A stretch of DNA of 64,000 nucleotides. Origin: Shimia sp. Alg240-R146 (GTDB taxonomy: Bacteria; Pseudomonadota; Alphaproteobacteria; Rhodobacterales; Rhodobacteraceae). Position 1 is the first letter of the stretch, and each line of letters starts with the position of its first letter. Below, piece by piece: positions 63,075-64,000 of this stretch. The stretch covers positions 1,736,001 through 1,800,000 of the forward strand of contig NZ_CAMZOK010000001.1 of assembly GCF_947331465.1 (NCBI RefSeq), read 5' to 3'. A program made the translations under genes and the position numbers. The notes under the pieces were generated by a model that was not told where the DNA came from, searched no databases, and was given only the letters and a program-made list of their open reading frames with translations.

Positions 63075-64000
63075 ATGAATGCGGCGACGAAACTTCCCGG
63101 AGACGTTGGCTCCATCCATTTTGTGGGCATCGGCGGCATCGGCATGAGCGGTATTGCCGAAGTGCTGATCAACCACGGCTATCAGGTGCAGGGGTCGGAT
63201 CTGAAAACAACCAAGATCACCGAGCGTCTCGTTGGATTGGGTGCGACCGTATTTGAAGGGCAGCGCGCGGAAAACCTCGAGAATGCCGAAGTCGTGGTAA
63301 TTTCGTCTGCTATCAAACCGGGCAATCCTGAACTTGATGAGGCCCGAGCGCGTGGCCTTCCGGTGGTGCGTCGCGCCGAGATGCTGGCAGAGTTGATGCG
63401 GTTGAAATCCAACATCGCAGTGGCCGGAACGCACGGCAAGACAACCACGACTACGATGGTCGCGGCGTTGCTGGATCATGGCCATTTTGACCCCACAGTG
63501 ATTAACGGCGGCATTATTCACGCCTATGGGTCCAACGCCCGTGTTGGGGAAGGCGAATGGATGGTGGTTGAGGCGGATGAGAGCGATGGAACATTCAACC
63601 GCTTGCCCGCAACCATCGCGATTGTGACCAACATCGACCCGGAACACATGGAGCATTGGGGCACTGAAGAGGCGCTTCATCAGGGCTTTTATGATTTTGT
63701 GTCCAACATTCCGTTCTACGGGTTGGCGGTCTGTTGCACCGACGATCCTGATGTGCAGACGCTGGTTGGTAAAATCACCGACAGGCGCGTGGTGACCTTT
63801 GGATTCAATGCCCAGGCTGATGTGCGGGCAATGAACCTGACGTATAAAGCGGGTGTCGCGCATTTTGACATTCAGTTGCAGGCCGAGGGCCAGGTGATCG
63901 AAGGATGTAGCTTGCCAATGCCGGGCGATCACAACGTGTCCAATGCGCTCTCTGCTGTGGCGATTGCCCGCCATCTGGGCATGAAGCTGGATGAAATCCG
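63075..64000 (+). CDS. murC: UDP-MurNAc:L-alanine ligase MurC (3' end cut by window edge)
   Basis: First amino-acid-adding Mur ligase. 308 residues are visible of about 465; the frame is open at the right edge. N-terminal UDP-binding [23 protein letters not shown] loop G118-T-H-G-K-T-T124, substrate region [20 protein letters not shown] followed by [13 protein letters not shown], and [20 protein letters not shown]. The start is ATG at 63075, four bases after murG. Downstream members (murB, ddl, ftsQ, ftsA, ftsZ) would be expected beyond the window. Confidence 0.96.
   Translation, partial: MNAATKLPGDVGSIHFVGIGGIGMSGIAEVLINHGYQVQGSDLKTTKITERLVGLGATVFEGQRAENLENAEVVVISSAIKPGNPELDEARARGLPVVRRAEMLAELMRLKSNIAVAGTHGKTTTTTMVAALLDHGHFDPTVINGGIIHAYGSNARVGEGEWMVVEADESDGTFNRLPATIAIVTNIDPEHMEHWGTEEALHQGFYDFVSNIPFYGLAVCCTDDPDVQTLVGKITDRRVVTFGFNAQADVRAMNLTYKAGVAHFDIQLQAEGQVIEGCSLPMPGDHNVSNALSAVAIARHLGMKLDEI

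Overview
The window reads as a chromosomal segment of an alphaproteobacterium of the Roseobacter group (Rhodobacterales). The evidence is a Rhodobacter-type dcw cluster with a long mraZ leader, choline-sulfatase, DUF1467, EI24, DUF1178, YggU, HpsN-like and DUF6455 proteins, meso-DAP-type MurE, moderately high GC, and frequent ATGA, GTGA or TTGA gene overlaps. No phage, IS element or CRISPR array was seen.

Region 1 (1-7.3 kb, minus strand): a choline-sulfatase cut by the left edge, then a type I secretion operon in the order RTX substrate, ABC exporter, HlyD adaptor. Region 2 (7.7-16.3 kb): a polysaccharide locus. It has a UDP-sulfoquinovose synthase homologue (sqdB), a BcsB-like protein and a BcsA-like processive glycosyltransferase in one minus-strand run. 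Next to it lies a two-component system: a cysteine-free sulfite-oxidase-fold secreted protein, a hybrid histidine kinase, and a divergent NarL/FixJ-type regulator. Two near-identical palindromes, one upstream of sqdB and one between the divergent regulatory genes, tie these parts together. I infer a regulated, possibly sulfonated, exopolysaccharide system, and this is my main candidate for something undescribed.

Region 3 (16.5-20.2 kb): a TonB energising operon (small secreted protein, ExbB, two ExbD, TonB). It is followed by a 0.7 kb decayed stretch holding a chemoreceptor remnant next to tRNA-Gln. Region 4 (20.4-29.5 kb): acyl-CoA dehydrogenase, an FAD oxidoreductase/GcvT fusion and a HisD-family (HpsN-like) dehydrogenase, then a YegD-like Hsp70 and a chemoreceptor whose sensor region is a tandem duplication.

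Region 5 (29.5-49.1 kb) is mostly housekeeping: carB, aspS, a DUF1800/DUF1501 pair, methylmalonyl-CoA epimerase, an HDAC-like hydrolase, an M48 lipoprotein, a three-gene run of paralogous cysteine-motif proteins (DUF6455), rimO, an SDR and a Nudix protein. Region 6 (49.2-64 kb): the division and cell-wall cluster mraZ-rsmH-ftsL-ftsI-murE-murF-mraY-murD-(HPF-like, flavoprotein)-ftsW-murG-murC, cut in murC by the right edge. It is preceded by MraZ-box arrays and a long structured leader matching the UpsM sRNA arrangement known from Rhodobacter sphaeroides.

Starts were chosen from Shine-Dalgarno position, overlaps and usual family N-termini. All functions are read from sequence motifs and recalled family resemblance; no search was run.
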